The position numbers were made by a program, and so were the translations under genes. A stretch of DNA of 64,000 bases, taken from positions 124,001-188,000 of the forward strand of contig JABSRB010000010.1 of assembly GCA_013215375.1 (NCBI GenBank). The letters run 5' to 3'. Of this stretch, positions 26,471-34,661 are shown piece after piece. The notes beneath the pieces are model-generated. The model did no database searches and was not told the DNA's origin. It saw only the letters and a program-made list of their open reading frames with translations. Source of the DNA: Oceanospirillaceae bacterium. Lineage in GTDB: Bacteria > Pseudomonadota > Gammaproteobacteria > Pseudomonadales > Balneatricaceae. How positions within the stretch are numbered: position 1 is the first letter of the stretch; every line of letters starts with the position of its first letter.

Positions 26471-27420
26471 GACATGACCTGCTGCGTTTGTAAGTACTGT
26501 TCAGTGACAAAATTTGCCAAGCGCACTTTATCGCTGCGATCAGTCATCATGGTATCGGTTTGCGCAGTGGCTATACCGAGCGCTTCAATAGCGTTGGCTA
26601 AACTGCTATCGCGCTCATCAATCACTAAGAGATCAATCAGCCCCTGATAACAGTGTGCGACACCTAAAGCATCACAGCGAATATCCAGTGCCTTGAGCAT
26701 TTTATCAGCGGGGCCTTTTACCGTTTTACCGGCGATAATAGGTGAAATAGCCATTTTATAGGCACTAGCATTACTAATTGCCTGCTTGATTTGTGGCACC
26801 GCTAAAATAGCGCCAATACTGACAATAGGGTTACTGGGGGCAAAGATGATCAAATCAGCAGCCGCTATTGCCGCTAATGACTCAGTGGTGGCGGTGGCAT
26901 TTTCAGCACCACTAAAAACAATCTCTTTAATCTCGGGCTGACATTGATAGCGCACAAAGTAACTCTGAAAATCTAACCAGCCAAGATCGGTATTCAAACG
27001 AGTTTGCACGATATCATCGGTGGGTAGCAGCAAAGGGATTTTCAGGCCTAAATTTCTGGCAATATCTCCAGCGATGACACTCGGACGAATGCCTTTTTTG
27101 CGCTTATCAGTACGATAAATATGCGTGGCAAAATCCTGATCGCCCAAGTACATCCAAGTATCTTCACCCAATGTATTGAGGGCATCTAAGGTTCGGTTAC
27201 TCTCATCTTTCAATCCCCAGCCCTTTTGTTTATCTATTCTGTCAGTCAAGGTATAAGTGAGCGTATCTATGTCCGGGGAGACCCAGAGCCCATGAATTTC
27301 TTGATCATCGGCGATATTTCCCAAGATGCTTAAATTCTCGCCAAAAGGGCCGTGTAGCAATCCCTCAGCCATTTTGGCGCCACCGACGCCCCCTGCGAGT
27401 AACAAAATAGAGAAACTCAT
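26467..27420 (-). CDS. cofD: 2-phospho-L-lactate transferase CofD
   Basis: 317 residues of the CofD/FbiA family, which joins the guanylylated three-carbon acid to FO to give (dehydro-)F420-0. The glycine-rich N-terminal FO/nucleotide region LLLAGGVGGAKMAEG (6-20), NIADDQEIHGLWVSPDIDTLTYTL, and LIIFAPSNPIVSIGAIL are the classic motifs. ATG at 27420 is chosen because it overlaps the cofH TGA by 4 bp; an upstream start codon would add three residues. Its place between cofH and cofC supports the assignment. Confidence 0.94.
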   Translation of the reverse strand: MSFSILLLAGGVGGAKMAEGLLHGPFGENLSILGNIADDQEIHGLWVSPDIDTLTYTLTDRIDKQKGWGLKDESNRTLDALNTLGEDTWMYLGDQDFATHIYRTDKRKKGIRPSVIAGDIARNLGLKIPLLLPTDDIVQTRLNTDLGWLDFQSYFVRYQCQPEIKEIVFSGAENATATTESLAAIAAADLIIFAPSNPIVSIGAILAVPQIKQAISNASAYKMAISPIIAGKTVKGPADKMLKALDIRCDALGVAHCYQGLIDLLVIDERDSSLANAIEALGIATAQTDTMMTDRSDKVRLANFVTEQYLQTQQVMS

Positions 27421-28652
27421 ACTAGGCATCCTGCGCTACTGGCAATCAACTGCGCGCTAAAGTGCTCTAGCGGTTGATATAAGGTATCGCGTCGATAGGC
27501 TTTTAGCTCACTGCGCTGAATTAACTTCACCATGTCTGTGGGTAAAATTTCTTCACCGTGAATCCCCCCCGATGAGCGGGTAATGGTTTCATCCATCAAA
27601 GTACCGCCTAAATCGTTGGCACCTGCACGCAACATTTGCACCGCATAATCTGGACCCAACTTCACCCATGAGGCTTGAATATTATCTATCCAGCCATTGA
27701 GCATAATTCTGGAGACTGCGTGCATCAGGATGTTTTCATTGGCAGTCGGCCCTGGACGTACTGCAAGCTTTAGCTTTTTGCGTTCGGTGTAAAGCGGTGA
27801 TTCGTAGTGGACAAACCCCAGCGGCACAAACTCGGTAAACCCCCCATGTTGCTTTTGCATCTCGCGGATTAGACCAATGTGCGCCGCCCAGTGACTCGGC
27901 CCATCAATATGTCCGTACATGATGGTAGCGGTGGTCGGCAGCCCCAGTTGATGGGCAGCGCTAATAATTTCACACCACTGCTCACTAGTGAGCTTGTCAC
28001 GGGTCAATTGCTGGCGGATTTCAACGTCTAGTATTTCAGCAGCGGTACCCGGCATCGAGCCCAAACCGCAATCGATTAAATCTTGAATAAAGGCTTTGTA
28101 ACTGAGCTTGGCATTTTGCGAGCCAAACATAATTTCAAAGGGTGAAAACGCATGAATGTGCATCTTCGGCACTTGTTGTTTTATCGCCAACAAGATATTG
28201 CGGTAGTGATCGGCGGGCAAGTCGGGATGTAGCCCGCCTTGGATGCACACCTCAGTGGCGCCTCTATCCCAAGCCTCCTGCGCTCGATTGGCTATTTCTT
28301 GCATCGAGAGCAGTTGCGCATCTGGGTCATTTTTACTCTTTGAAAAGCCGCAAAATTTGCAACCCATGTAACAAATATTGGTGAAATTGATATTGCGCGT
28401 GATCACAAAGCTGGCACTATCACCCACACTACGCTGGCGAAGAGTATCTGCACATTGTGCAATCGCTTTAATATCAACACCTTCGGCTTGGAACAGCAGC
28501 ACCGCCTGCTGCTCACTGATTTCGTCCCCAGCTAATGCTTGCTCAAGGATCTCAGCAATATCAAAACTTATTTTGGATTTATCTTTTATACAATATGAAT
28601 CATTGCAACTGAGCAACGAATCTTCAGATTTTATTTTTGAAATGCTATTCAT
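27417..28652 (-). CDS. cofH: FO synthase subunit 2, CofH (radical SAM)
   Basis: 411 residues of a radical-SAM enzyme. The cluster motif CYMGCKFC has Cys94, Cys98 and Cys101 with GF after the last Cys. ATEVCIQGGLHPDLPADHY and HAFSPFEIMFG are CofH signatures. CofH couples tyrosine to 5-amino-6-ribitylamino-uracil; CofG then closes the deazaflavin FO ring. Split CofG/CofH occurs in archaea and cyanobacteria; actinobacteria fuse them. The start at 28652 has AGGGGA 7 bp upstream. The first 30 residues are a Ser/Lys-rich extension. cofG ends 14 bp away from the upstream edge of the frame. Confidence 0.94.
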   Translation of the reverse strand: MNSISKIKSEDSLLSCNDSYCIKDKSKISFDIAEILEQALAGDEISEQQAVLLFQAEGVDIKAIAQCADTLRQRSVGDSASFVITRNINFTNICYMGCKFCGFSKSKNDPDAQLLSMQEIANRAQEAWDRGATEVCIQGGLHPDLPADHYRNILLAIKQQVPKMHIHAFSPFEIMFGSQNAKLSYKAFIQDLIDCGLGSMPGTAAEILDVEIRQQLTRDKLTSEQWCEIISAAHQLGLPTTATIMYGHIDGPSHWAAHIGLIREMQKQHGGFTEFVPLGFVHYESPLYTERKKLKLAVRPGPTANENILMHAVSRIMLNGWIDNIQASWVKLGPDYAVQMLRAGANDLGGTLMDETITRSSGGIHGEEILPTDMVKLIQRSELKAYRRDTLYQPLEHFSAQLIASSAGCLV

Positions 28653-28681
28653 ACACTTTCCCCTCAAGTATCTGACCCATA

Positions 28682-29809
28682 TTAGTGAAACTGCACAGCA
28701 GCTAAGCCGTCGGCACGGGCCATTGAATATAATCTGCTGGGAATTTCCCCGGCTAAATAACGATCGCCGTTACGCTGATATTTGGGATATACCGCCAAGC
28801 GCTCTTGCAGTTGATCTCCATTGGCCTCACAAGCTGTCGCTAGTTGTGAGATTTGCGGCCAACTACGCTCCGGGTTTATGTGATCGAGGGTGAGTGGCGA
28901 AATACCGCCAAAATCGTTGATACCCGCTTTTAGATAGGCGCTATAGCGCTGTTGTAAGTTTGGCGGTGCCTGGATGCTAATCGAGGGATCTAAAATCAAA
29001 CGTGCCATCGCCAAAGTGCGGCGCATATCATCCAGACCAGGCTCTGCAGCCCCTGCCATTGCGGTATCGGCTTTGGCGCAGAAATTTTGCACTATCACTT
29101 CTTGAATATGACCGTACTGCTGATGAATTTCGTTGATGGCGATCAGGCTTTCGACGCGCTCGGTCCAAGTTTCACCGATGCCAATCAATATCCCGGTGGT
29201 AAAAGGCACATCTAACTTGCCAGCTCGCTCCAAAGTACGCAGCCGCTGCACTGGTACTTTGTCAGGGCAAGCGTAATGCACGTTACCTTTTACTAACAGC
29301 CGTTTGGAGACCGTCTCTAACATCATGCCCATACTGGCACTGACGGGTTTTAAGCGGCGTATTTCATCCAGGGTTAGGGTTCCTGCATTGACGTGGGGTA
29401 ATAATTGGCTTTGATCAATCACCATCTGACAGCTGTCGACTAAGTAGTCGACCATGCTTGAATAACCCATATTTGCTAGGCTTTGTTTGACTTGTGGATA
29501 GCGCCGCTCAGGCTTTTCTCCCAAAGAAAACAGTACTTCTTTGCAGCCCATTTTTTGGCCATCTGTCACTACCTTGAGTACTTGCTCAGCACTCATAATG
29601 TAGGCTTGGGGCGAGTCGGGATGTTTGACAAAAGTACAGTAACTGCAAGTATCACGGCACATGTTAGTCAGGGGCACAAAAACTTTGCGCGAGTACGTAA
29701 TGCGTGCTCCCCAGTGTTGTTCGCGGATCTTAGTGGCACTCAAGCACAGCTGTGTAAGCGCTTCACCGGTGAGGCCATCGAGGGCTATCGCCTCTGACTT
29801 AGATAACAT
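28682..29809 (-). CDS. cofG: FO synthase subunit 1, CofG (radical SAM)
   Basis: 375 residues. The radical-SAM motif CRDTCSYC has Cys51, Cys55 and Cys58; family features include the preceding VFVPLTNM, LFSLGEKPERRYP, MLETVSKRLL and the C-terminal GGISPLTLDHINPERSWP. It performs the ring closure that makes the deazaflavin chromophore FO. It is first in the minus-strand order cofG, cofH, cofD, cofC, cofE, npdG, LLM oxidoreductase, M20 hydrolase. SD GGAG is 8 bp upstream. Its promoter region carries two RutR-like boxes. Confidence 0.95.
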   Translation of the reverse strand: MLSKSEAIALDGLTGEALTQLCLSATKIREQHWGARITYSRKVFVPLTNMCRDTCSYCTFVKHPDSPQAYIMSAEQVLKVVTDGQKMGCKEVLFSLGEKPERRYPQVKQSLANMGYSSMVDYLVDSCQMVIDQSQLLPHVNAGTLTLDEIRRLKPVSASMGMMLETVSKRLLVKGNVHYACPDKVPVQRLRTLERAGKLDVPFTTGILIGIGETWTERVESLIAINEIHQQYGHIQEVIVQNFCAKADTAMAGAAEPGLDDMRRTLAMARLILDPSISIQAPPNLQQRYSAYLKAGINDFGGISPLTLDHINPERSWPQISQLATACEANGDQLQERLAVYPKYQRNGDRYLAGEIPSRLYSMARADGLAAVQFH

Positions 29810-29910
29810 TCCTAGCTCTCCAACAATTTTTTATTTTTGTATTGTCATTGCGCTCTGGTCTAAAAAACGGACCTCAATGACTTATTGTTTGACACTGAAA
29901 ATCGAAAAGT

Positions 29911-29926
29911 TTTACCAAATGGTCAA
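29911..29926 (-). promoter_or_regulatory. RutR-like operator box 1, at the cofG start point
   Basis: On the minus strand TTGACCA-TT-TGGTAAA matches 13 of 14 defined positions of TTGACCAnnTGGTCAA. It covers the predicted +1 of the cofG promoter. It differs from the box at 21735 only in the centre and one flanking base. Confidence 0.6.
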
Positions 29927-29943
29927 TATATATTAACGAGTTG

Positions 29944-29959
29944 TTTAGTAATTGGTCAA
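29944..29959 (-). promoter_or_regulatory. RutR-like operator box 2, overlapping the -35 of cofG
   Basis: On the minus strand TTGACCA-AT-TACTAAA has a perfect left half-site and a weaker right half (11 of 14). It overlaps the -35 TTGACC and begins 33 bp, about three helical turns, from box 1. Confidence 0.5.
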
Positions 29960-30144
29960 CAACTTATTTGTTTAAAAAATAAACAGCTATTTTTCATACA
30001 GTTACAGGAAATTTTAGGTGAATTTTAACGATGACTGGGGTGAGAAATAGCCGTTTAATTTAGAGAGAATAGAGCAGAGGAGGGTTTGTTTTTGTCTAAG
30101 TTGAGCGCTGAGAACAAACGCATTAATGACCAAATATTGTTTAA

Positions 30145-30177
30145 CAAAAGCTACCGATCACTAGGGAACCGGCAGCT
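30145..30177 (-). terminator. Terminator of pilT
   Basis: On the minus strand AGCTGCCG pairs with CGGTAGCT (one G-T pair) around a 13-base loop, followed by TTTTGTT. It lies 20 bp after the pilT stop and separates pilT from the cof promoter region. Confidence 0.7.
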
Positions 30178-30195
30178 CATTGTTGGGTTTTCGGG

Positions 30196-31230
30196 TTAAA
30201 AAGCAGTGGGGACTTTAGCTTTTTCTCTGGCTGTTTCACGAGTAATAGAGCCATCGCGAACGAGCTGCAACAACGACTGATCCATTGTGGTCATGCCCAC
30301 CGATGAGCCGGTTTGGATCGCCGAGAAAATTTGCGCTACTTTACCTTCGCGAATCAAGTTACGGATTGCAGGAGTACCAATCAAAATTTCGTGTACCGCG
30401 ACGCGGCCACCACCCACTTTTTTCAGTAAATTCTGCGAGATAATCCCTTCAAGTGACTCAGAGAGCATCGCCCGTACCATGTCTTTTTCACCCCCTGGAA
30501 ATACATCGATGATTCTGTCCATGGTTTTAGCAGCAGAGGTAGTGTGTAGTGTACCGAACACTAAGTGACCAGTTTCAGCCGCGGAAATAGCCAAGCGGAT
30601 AGTTTCCAAATCACGCATTTCGCCGACCAAAATAACGTCTGGATCTTCACGCAGTGCCGAGCGTAACGCGGCACTAAAACTGCGCGTATCACGAGATATT
30701 TCACGCTGATTGATCAGGCTTTTTTTACTCTCATGAACAAATTCTATCGGGTCTTCTAAGGTAAGAATATGATCGGCACGGGTTTCATTAATGTAATTGA
30801 CCATTGCCGCCAGGGTAGTGGACTTACCTGACCCCGTTGGCCCTGTGACTAAGACTAAGCCCCGTGGTTTATTGGCCAACTTTTGAAAGATTTCGCCCAT
30901 TCCCAAATCGTTCATGCTCAATATTTCGCTCGGAATAGTACGAAACACCGCCGCTGCACCACGATTTTGGTTAAAAGCGTTAACACGAAAACGTGCTAAG
31001 CCAGGCACCTCAAAAGAGAAGTCAGCCTCCCAATTATCTTCGTAGTCTTTGCGCACTCTATCGCTCATAATATCGTAGATTAAGCTCTGCACTTCTTTGT
31101 CTTCCAATGCATCCATCTTAATTCGGCGGATTTCACCATCTACGCGTATCATTGGTGGAAGACCCGCGGTAATATGCAAATCTGATGCTTTTTGTTGCAC
31201 GGAAAATGAGAGTAACTCAGTAATATCCAT
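30196..31230 (-). CDS. pilT: Type IV pilus retraction ATPase PilT
   Basis: 344 residues, the usual PilT length, with Walker A GPTGSGKS (130-137), Asp box TLEDPIEFVH, Walker B DVILVGEMRD, His box FGTLHTTSAAKTMDRI and the PilT-specific AIRNLIREGK near the C-terminus. It powers retraction for twitching and DNA uptake. ATG at 31230 is chosen because MDITELLSFSVQQKASDLHIT is the family N-terminus; the frame extends 12 codons further upstream. It is divergent from yggS, as in pseudomonads, but its usual downstream partner pilU is displaced to 16034. Confidence 0.96.
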   Translation of the reverse strand: MDITELLSFSVQQKASDLHITAGLPPMIRVDGEIRRIKMDALEDKEVQSLIYDIMSDRVRKDYEDNWEADFSFEVPGLARFRVNAFNQNRGAAAVFRTIPSEILSMNDLGMGEIFQKLANKPRGLVLVTGPTGSGKSTTLAAMVNYINETRADHILTLEDPIEFVHESKKSLINQREISRDTRSFSAALRSALREDPDVILVGEMRDLETIRLAISAAETGHLVFGTLHTTSAAKTMDRIIDVFPGGEKDMVRAMLSESLEGIISQNLLKKVGGGRVAVHEILIGTPAIRNLIREGKVAQIFSAIQTGSSVGMTTMDQSLLQLVRDGSITRETAREKAKVPTAF

Positions 31231-31382
31231 ATTTTTATGTTCTCGTTTAGATATATAGGGTACCAAAGCATCAGCTCTGATTTTGGGTTTAACGATGTGA
31301 CATGCTCTTAATACTAATGTTAAAAATCATTTAGTTACAGTGAATCCACCTAATAAACCACTTTTAATCACTCAATATTTAT
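31231..31382. promoter_or_regulatory. Divergent pilT / yggS promoter region
   Basis: A 152-bp AT-rich gap between divergent genes. It must hold both promoters; no element was clear enough to place. Confidence 0.4.
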
Positions 31383-32075
31383 ATGACAAGCATAGCAAAC
31401 AATTACACTAAGGTAGTGTCGGATATCACCCAGCACTGTCAACGCGCCCACCGTGAAACTAATAACGTTCAGTTACTGGCTGTTAGCAAAACCCGCACCG
31501 CTGAACAATTGACTGAGCTGTACCACCAAGGTCAAAGCCACTTTGGTGAAAACTACCTTCAAGAAGCGTTAGATAAACAAAATCAACTGCAAGCACTGGA
31601 TATCACTTGGCATTTTATCGGCCCTATTCAGTCTAATAAAACCCGTGCTATCGCCGAAAATTTTAGCTGGGTGCACAGTGTCGATAGACTAAAAATTGCC
31701 AGACGTCTCGCAGAGCAACGCCCTAACCATCTACCGCCATTAAATCTGTGCTTGCAGGTCAACATTTCCAATGAGGAAAATAAAGCGGGCTGTGCTACCG
31801 ATGAGTGCCTCGAGCTAATCACACAAATAGCGGCATTACCTAACCTAAAAGTCCGCGGATTAATGGCGATCCCTAAAGCCAGCACTGACCTCAATGAGCA
31901 GCGCGCCTCCTTTGCTGCATTAGCGGCGCTGCTTGAACAATGTCAGCAGCAATACCCTCAGTTAGATACCCTATCGATGGGCATGTCAGCAGATATTGGC
32001 CCAGCCATTGAGCTTGGCGCGACTATTGTGCGAGTCGGTACCGCGCTGTTTGGCCCTAGAACATATTCATCCTAA
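31383..32075 (+). CDS. yggS: Pyridoxal phosphate homeostasis protein YggS
   Basis: 230 residues of the PLP-binding fold-III-like barrel (YggS/PROSC). The PLP lysine is Lys36 in LLAVSKTRTAEQL; family motifs GENYLQEALDK, WHFIGPIQSNK, VHSVDR and SMGMSADIGPAIELGATIVRVGTALFG are all present. It is a cytoplasmic PLP carrier/homeostasis factor without a known catalytic role. It begins the order yggS-proC-yggT next to pilT, conserved in many gammaproteobacteria. ATG at 31383 is the only reasonable start. Confidence 0.95.
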   Translation: MTSIANNYTKVVSDITQHCQRAHRETNNVQLLAVSKTRTAEQLTELYHQGQSHFGENYLQEALDKQNQLQALDITWHFIGPIQSNKTRAIAENFSWVHSVDRLKIARRLAEQRPNHLPPLNLCLQVNISNEENKAGCATDECLELITQIAALPNLKVRGLMAIPKASTDLNEQRASFAALAALLEQCQQQYPQLDTLSMGMSADIGPAIELGATIVRVGTALFGPRTYSS

Positions 32076-32082
32076 ACTCGTT

Positions 32083-32102
32083 GATTCAACTGCCGAATTT
32101 AG
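32083..32102 (-). repeat. Repeat D, copy 3 (inverted)
   Basis: Reads CTAAATTCGGCAGTTGAATC on the minus strand, 19 of 20 identical to the copies upstream of pilU. With CTAAACTCG just before it on the plus strand it forms a small inverted repeat between yggS and proC. Confidence 0.75.
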
Positions 32103-32148
32103 CTTTACTAAGACCTAATTTTTCAGATACTTTTACAGAGAGAATAAT

Positions 32149-32982
32149 ATGCAACCTACCATCGCCTTTATCGGTGCAGGCAACATGTCTAGAGCTATCT
32201 TCGGTGGCATGCTTAAAAATGGCTACCCGGCAAAAAACATCACTGCTACTGGGCGTAACATCGATAAACTGGCCGATCTAGCGGCGCTGGGTTTAAATGT
32301 TACGACTGACAATGCACAAGCCATTAAAAACTGCAAAGTTATTGTCTTGGGAGTAAAGCCGCAAATGATGCAGGAGGTTTGCAAACCTCTTGCCGCCCTT
32401 TGCCAAGAGCACCAGCCACTGATTATCTCAGTCGCAGCTGGCATCAGTGCGCAGAGTCTTGAGCAATGGCTAGGGGGTAATCTTGCTGTAGTCCGCTGCA
32501 TGCCCAATACACCCGCATTAGTACAACAAGGCGCCAGCGCACTTTGCGCCAATCAGAACGTTACGCAGGGGCAAAAAGACATTGCCGAACAGATTATCGC
32601 CGCTACTGGTTTAGCCATCTGGGTCGACAATGAAACACAGCTTAATGCCGTCACAGCCCTCTCCGGCTCTGGCCCCGCCTATTTTTTTCTGCTGATGGAA
32701 TCTATGATCGATGCGGCTGTCTCACAGGGACTATCAACCCAAGTAGCTACTCAGCTTGCACTACAAACTGCTCGTGGCGCCGCTGAAATGGCACAAAGTG
32801 AAGAGGATTCGCCCGCACAATTGCGTCGCAAAATAACCTCCCCTAAAGGAACCACTGAACAGGCTATTTTAAGCTTTCAAGGGGCGGGTTTTGCCGAAAT
32901 CATTAAAAACGGCATGCAAGCAAATATCGACCGATCTGAGCAACTGGCGATTGAGTTTGGAGACGCTCCGAAAACAGACTAA
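32149..32982 (+). CDS. proC: Pyrroline-5-carboxylate reductase
   Basis: 277 residues. The N-terminal Rossmann motif IAFIGAGNMSRAIFGGM is followed by the NADP-binding TGRN, VILGVKPQMM-type strand, RCMPNTPALVQQGASAL, and the C-terminal signature LNAVTALSGSGPAYFFLLMESM...SPKGTTEQAI. It reduces pyrroline-5-carboxylate to proline in the cytoplasm. It follows yggS by 73 bp containing repeat D; SD AGAGA precedes the ATG. A palindromic repeat begins right at its stop. Confidence 0.97.
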   Translation: MQPTIAFIGAGNMSRAIFGGMLKNGYPAKNITATGRNIDKLADLAALGLNVTTDNAQAIKNCKVIVLGVKPQMMQEVCKPLAALCQEHQPLIISVAAGISAQSLEQWLGGNLAVVRCMPNTPALVQQGASALCANQNVTQGQKDIAEQIIAATGLAIWVDNETQLNAVTALSGSGPAYFFLLMESMIDAAVSQGLSTQVATQLALQTARGAAEMAQSEEDSPAQLRRKITSPKGTTEQAILSFQGAGFAEIIKNGMQANIDRSEQLAIEFGDAPKTD

Positions 32983-33125
32983 TCTACTGCGACCAAGGCT
33001 ATTTGGTTAAAATCAACGTTCATTTTCGTTAAATAGCACGCTATTTTCCTCAAATGACCGCCAATTTTTCCTCAAATAGCCTTGCTCTCGCTACGATCGC
33101 AGTTATCGGACAGTCTCCTAGGTTA
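32981..33125 (+). repeat. Palindromic repeat A, left copy flanking yggT
   Basis: A roughly 145-bp element beginning ACTGCGACCAAGGCTATTTGG and ending AAATAGCCTTGCTCTCGC...TCGCAGTTATCGGACAGTCTCCTAGG (given in parts). Its two ends are imperfectly complementary (ACTGCGA/TCGCAGT and AAGGCTATTT/AAATAGCCTT), so it can fold on itself. The same sequence in inverted orientation lies beyond yggT. Confidence 0.85.
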
Positions 33126-33202
33126 ATTTTGGTATTTAGCAGACAATAATTGCTATTGGATGCTAAACTTTATTTCTTTATCAATAATTTGGAAAAGTAT
33201 TT

Positions 33203-33745
33203 ATGGACTCGAATCCGCTAATTCTGATCATTCGCACACTGGGCGAGCTGTATATTTTCATCATGTTACTGCGCTTGATACTACAAGTGGTAAAAGCAGA
33301 TTATTACAACCCGATCTCACAGGGCGTGGTACGTGTTACCCAGCCGGTGATTAATCCATTTCAAAAGATGCTACCCAAAGTACTCGGCATAGACATCTCG
33401 CCTATCCTATTTTCCATTGTGCTTAAAGGCGTGGTTTTATACGCAATTTACGCCATGGCCAATCATTTAATCGCCATACCTATGCTCGGTGTTTATGCCT
33501 TAGTCGGTGTATTTAATACCTTCTTAGACATTATTTTCTACGCGGTTATGGGCTCCGTTATTATCAGTTGGATTGCACCAGATAGCCCACACCCTGCACC
33601 ACAGCTATTGTTGCAAGTGACGGCACCTATTTATCGCTTCGTCGGTAAAGCACTGCCCCCTATTGGCGGCTTTGATTTATCACCGATTGTGATATTTATT
33701 GCGATTCAAATTATTCAATCACAATTACGTCCATTCTTGATCTGA
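33203..33745 (+). CDS. yggT: YggT-family integral membrane protein
   Basis: 180 residues with two YGGT repeats, each with two hydrophobic helices: about 10-30 with 70-90, and 100-125 with 160-178. Conserved parts are LRLILQVVKADYYNPISQGVVRVTQPVINPF and ISWIAPDSPHPAPQLLLQVTAPIYRF. It is an inner-membrane protein of uncertain function, implicated in osmotic stress or envelope biogenesis in related bacteria. It completes yggS-proC-yggT, but is enclosed by two inverted copies of repeat A. The SD GGAAAAG is weak. Confidence 0.92.
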   Translation: MDSNPLILIIRTLGELYIFIMLLRLILQVVKADYYNPISQGVVRVTQPVINPFQKMLPKVLGIDISPILFSIVLKGVVLYAIYAMANHLIAIPMLGVYALVGVFNTFLDIIFYAVMGSVIISWIAPDSPHPAPQLLLQVTAPIYRFVGKALPPIGGFDLSPIVIFIAIQIIQSQLRPFLI

Positions 33746-33762
33746 TTTTAAAGCTTAGAATA

Positions 33763-34022
33763 ACCTAGGAGGCTATCCGAGAACTGCGATCGTAACGAGA
33801 GCATGACTATTTGAGGCAAAATTAGCGGTAATTTGAGGCGAACAAATTGTCTGGAAAGCTTCCGCATCCCAGCTAACGCCCCTTACCTACGTCCTTGTAG
33901 GCAACAATTTATCATGCCAGCCCCGAAGGGGAGAGGCATAGGGACATGCCGAATAATAGCGTGCTATTTAACGAAATTTAGCGTTAATTTTAACCAAATA
34001 GACTTGGTCGCAGTAGATTAGT
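33763..34022 (-). repeat. Palindromic repeat A, right copy (inverted, interrupted)
   Basis: Read in reverse complement, this aligns with 32981-33125 over both halves with about 10% differences. It carries about 115 extra bases in the middle, between TTTGAGGCGA and AATAATAGCGTGC. The outer 18 bases (33763-33780) also occur alone at 12920-12937. Confidence 0.85.
33840..33953. mobile_element. Segment nested inside repeat A
   Basis: This stretch is absent from the left copy of repeat A. It contains the inverted pair CCTACGTCCTTGTAGG and CCCCGAAGGGG, and ACAAATTGT near its left end matched by ACAATTTAT in the middle. It is too short for a gene and looks like a small non-autonomous repeat; no target-site duplication is certain. 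Confidence 0.5.
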
Positions 34023-34217
34023 CTGTGCTCGGACAGGCTCTTAAATAGGGTGGGGAGGTACTACAGTGACCTCCTGCCATTTCATCCTTTTATGATAGTT
34101 TACCTACCTGACACACAGTGCCTATAAATACCGCGCAAAATCCCTGCTGAATTAGCCTACCAAATGCTAAACTAGAACCTATTCAACACTTCATTAGTCA
34201 GACAATGTGAGATAACA

Positions 34218-34652
34218 ATGAAAACACTTATAAGCCTGCTCATGTTTGCGCTGGTCAGCAGTAGCGCTATTGCCGAGCAAGTACTCGAGAATGAGCAATA
34301 TTTGGTTCACTACAACGCTTTTAACAGCACCGTTATCGATGCCGATGCGGCTAAAAAGAATAAATTGATCCGCAGTAAATATAGCGCAATGATCAATATA
34401 GCAGTACTTAAAAAAAATGCCGACGGCACTACCAGTGCAGTAAAAAGCTTTAACAGCGGCACTGTCGAAAATTTGTTGCGCCAGCAACAGCAACTTGATT
34501 TCCAAACGATTAATGAGGGCGGGGCCATTTATTATATCGCCAGCTTTGTTTTTGCCGATCAAGAAGTGATGAATTTTTCGGTACAAATACAACCAGATCC
34601 GAACCAGAGCCCAATGACACTCAAGCTCTCCCAAAAGTTTTACGTAGATTAG
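34218..34652 (+). CDS. DUF4426 periplasmic protein
   Basis: 144 residues with a signal peptide, MKTLISLLMFALVSSSAIA, cleaved before EQV. The mature part (about 125 residues) is the DUF4426 domain, including YLVHYNAFNSTVI near the start and VMNFSVQIQPD near the end. Function unknown; it is consistently found next to rdgB and hemW (after metXW) in pseudomonads. It precedes rdgB by 9 bp and probably shares its transcript. Confidence 0.88.
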   Translation: MKTLISLLMFALVSSSAIAEQVLENEQYLVHYNAFNSTVIDADAAKKNKLIRSKYSAMINIAVLKKNADGTTSAVKSFNSGTVENLLRQQQQLDFQTINEGGAIYYIASFVFADQEVMNFSVQIQPDPNQSPMTLKLSQKFYVD

Positions 34653-34661
34653 AGAATCCTC

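Larger units (their letters stand above)
29810..30144 (-). promoter_or_regulatory. Promoter region of the cof operon
   Basis: An AT-rich region between pilT (ending 30196) and cofG. On the minus strand a sigma-70-like promoter reads TTGACC (29959-29954), an 18-bp spacer, then TAATAT (29935-29930). Transcription would start near 29923, leaving a leader of about 115 nt. Operator-like boxes overlap the -35 and the start point. The rest (about 29970-30140) shows no gene. Confidence 0.6.
33746..34217. other. 472-bp intergenic region with repeat A right copy and nested insert
   Basis: It contains the inverted copy of repeat A (33763-34022), split by a foreign segment at about 33840-33953. After it come GGAGGT/ACCTCC, a small stem near 34050-34075, and the DUF4426 promoter. 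No gene is seen. In pseudomonads this interval holds metX and metW, which are absent. Confidence 0.7.

Noticed and set aside
28378-28893. 171-codon + strand frame opposite cofH/cofG
   Set aside because: It lies antisense to two clearly conserved radical-SAM genes and has no SD or family features.
29810-30144. Riboswitch or small RNA upstream of cofG
   Set aside because: No conserved riboswitch core was recognised; promoter and operator boxes explain the region better.
34194-34634. 146-codon minus-strand frame opposite the DUF4426 gene
   Set aside because: DUF4426 on the + strand has a signal peptide and conserved context; the antisense frame has neither.
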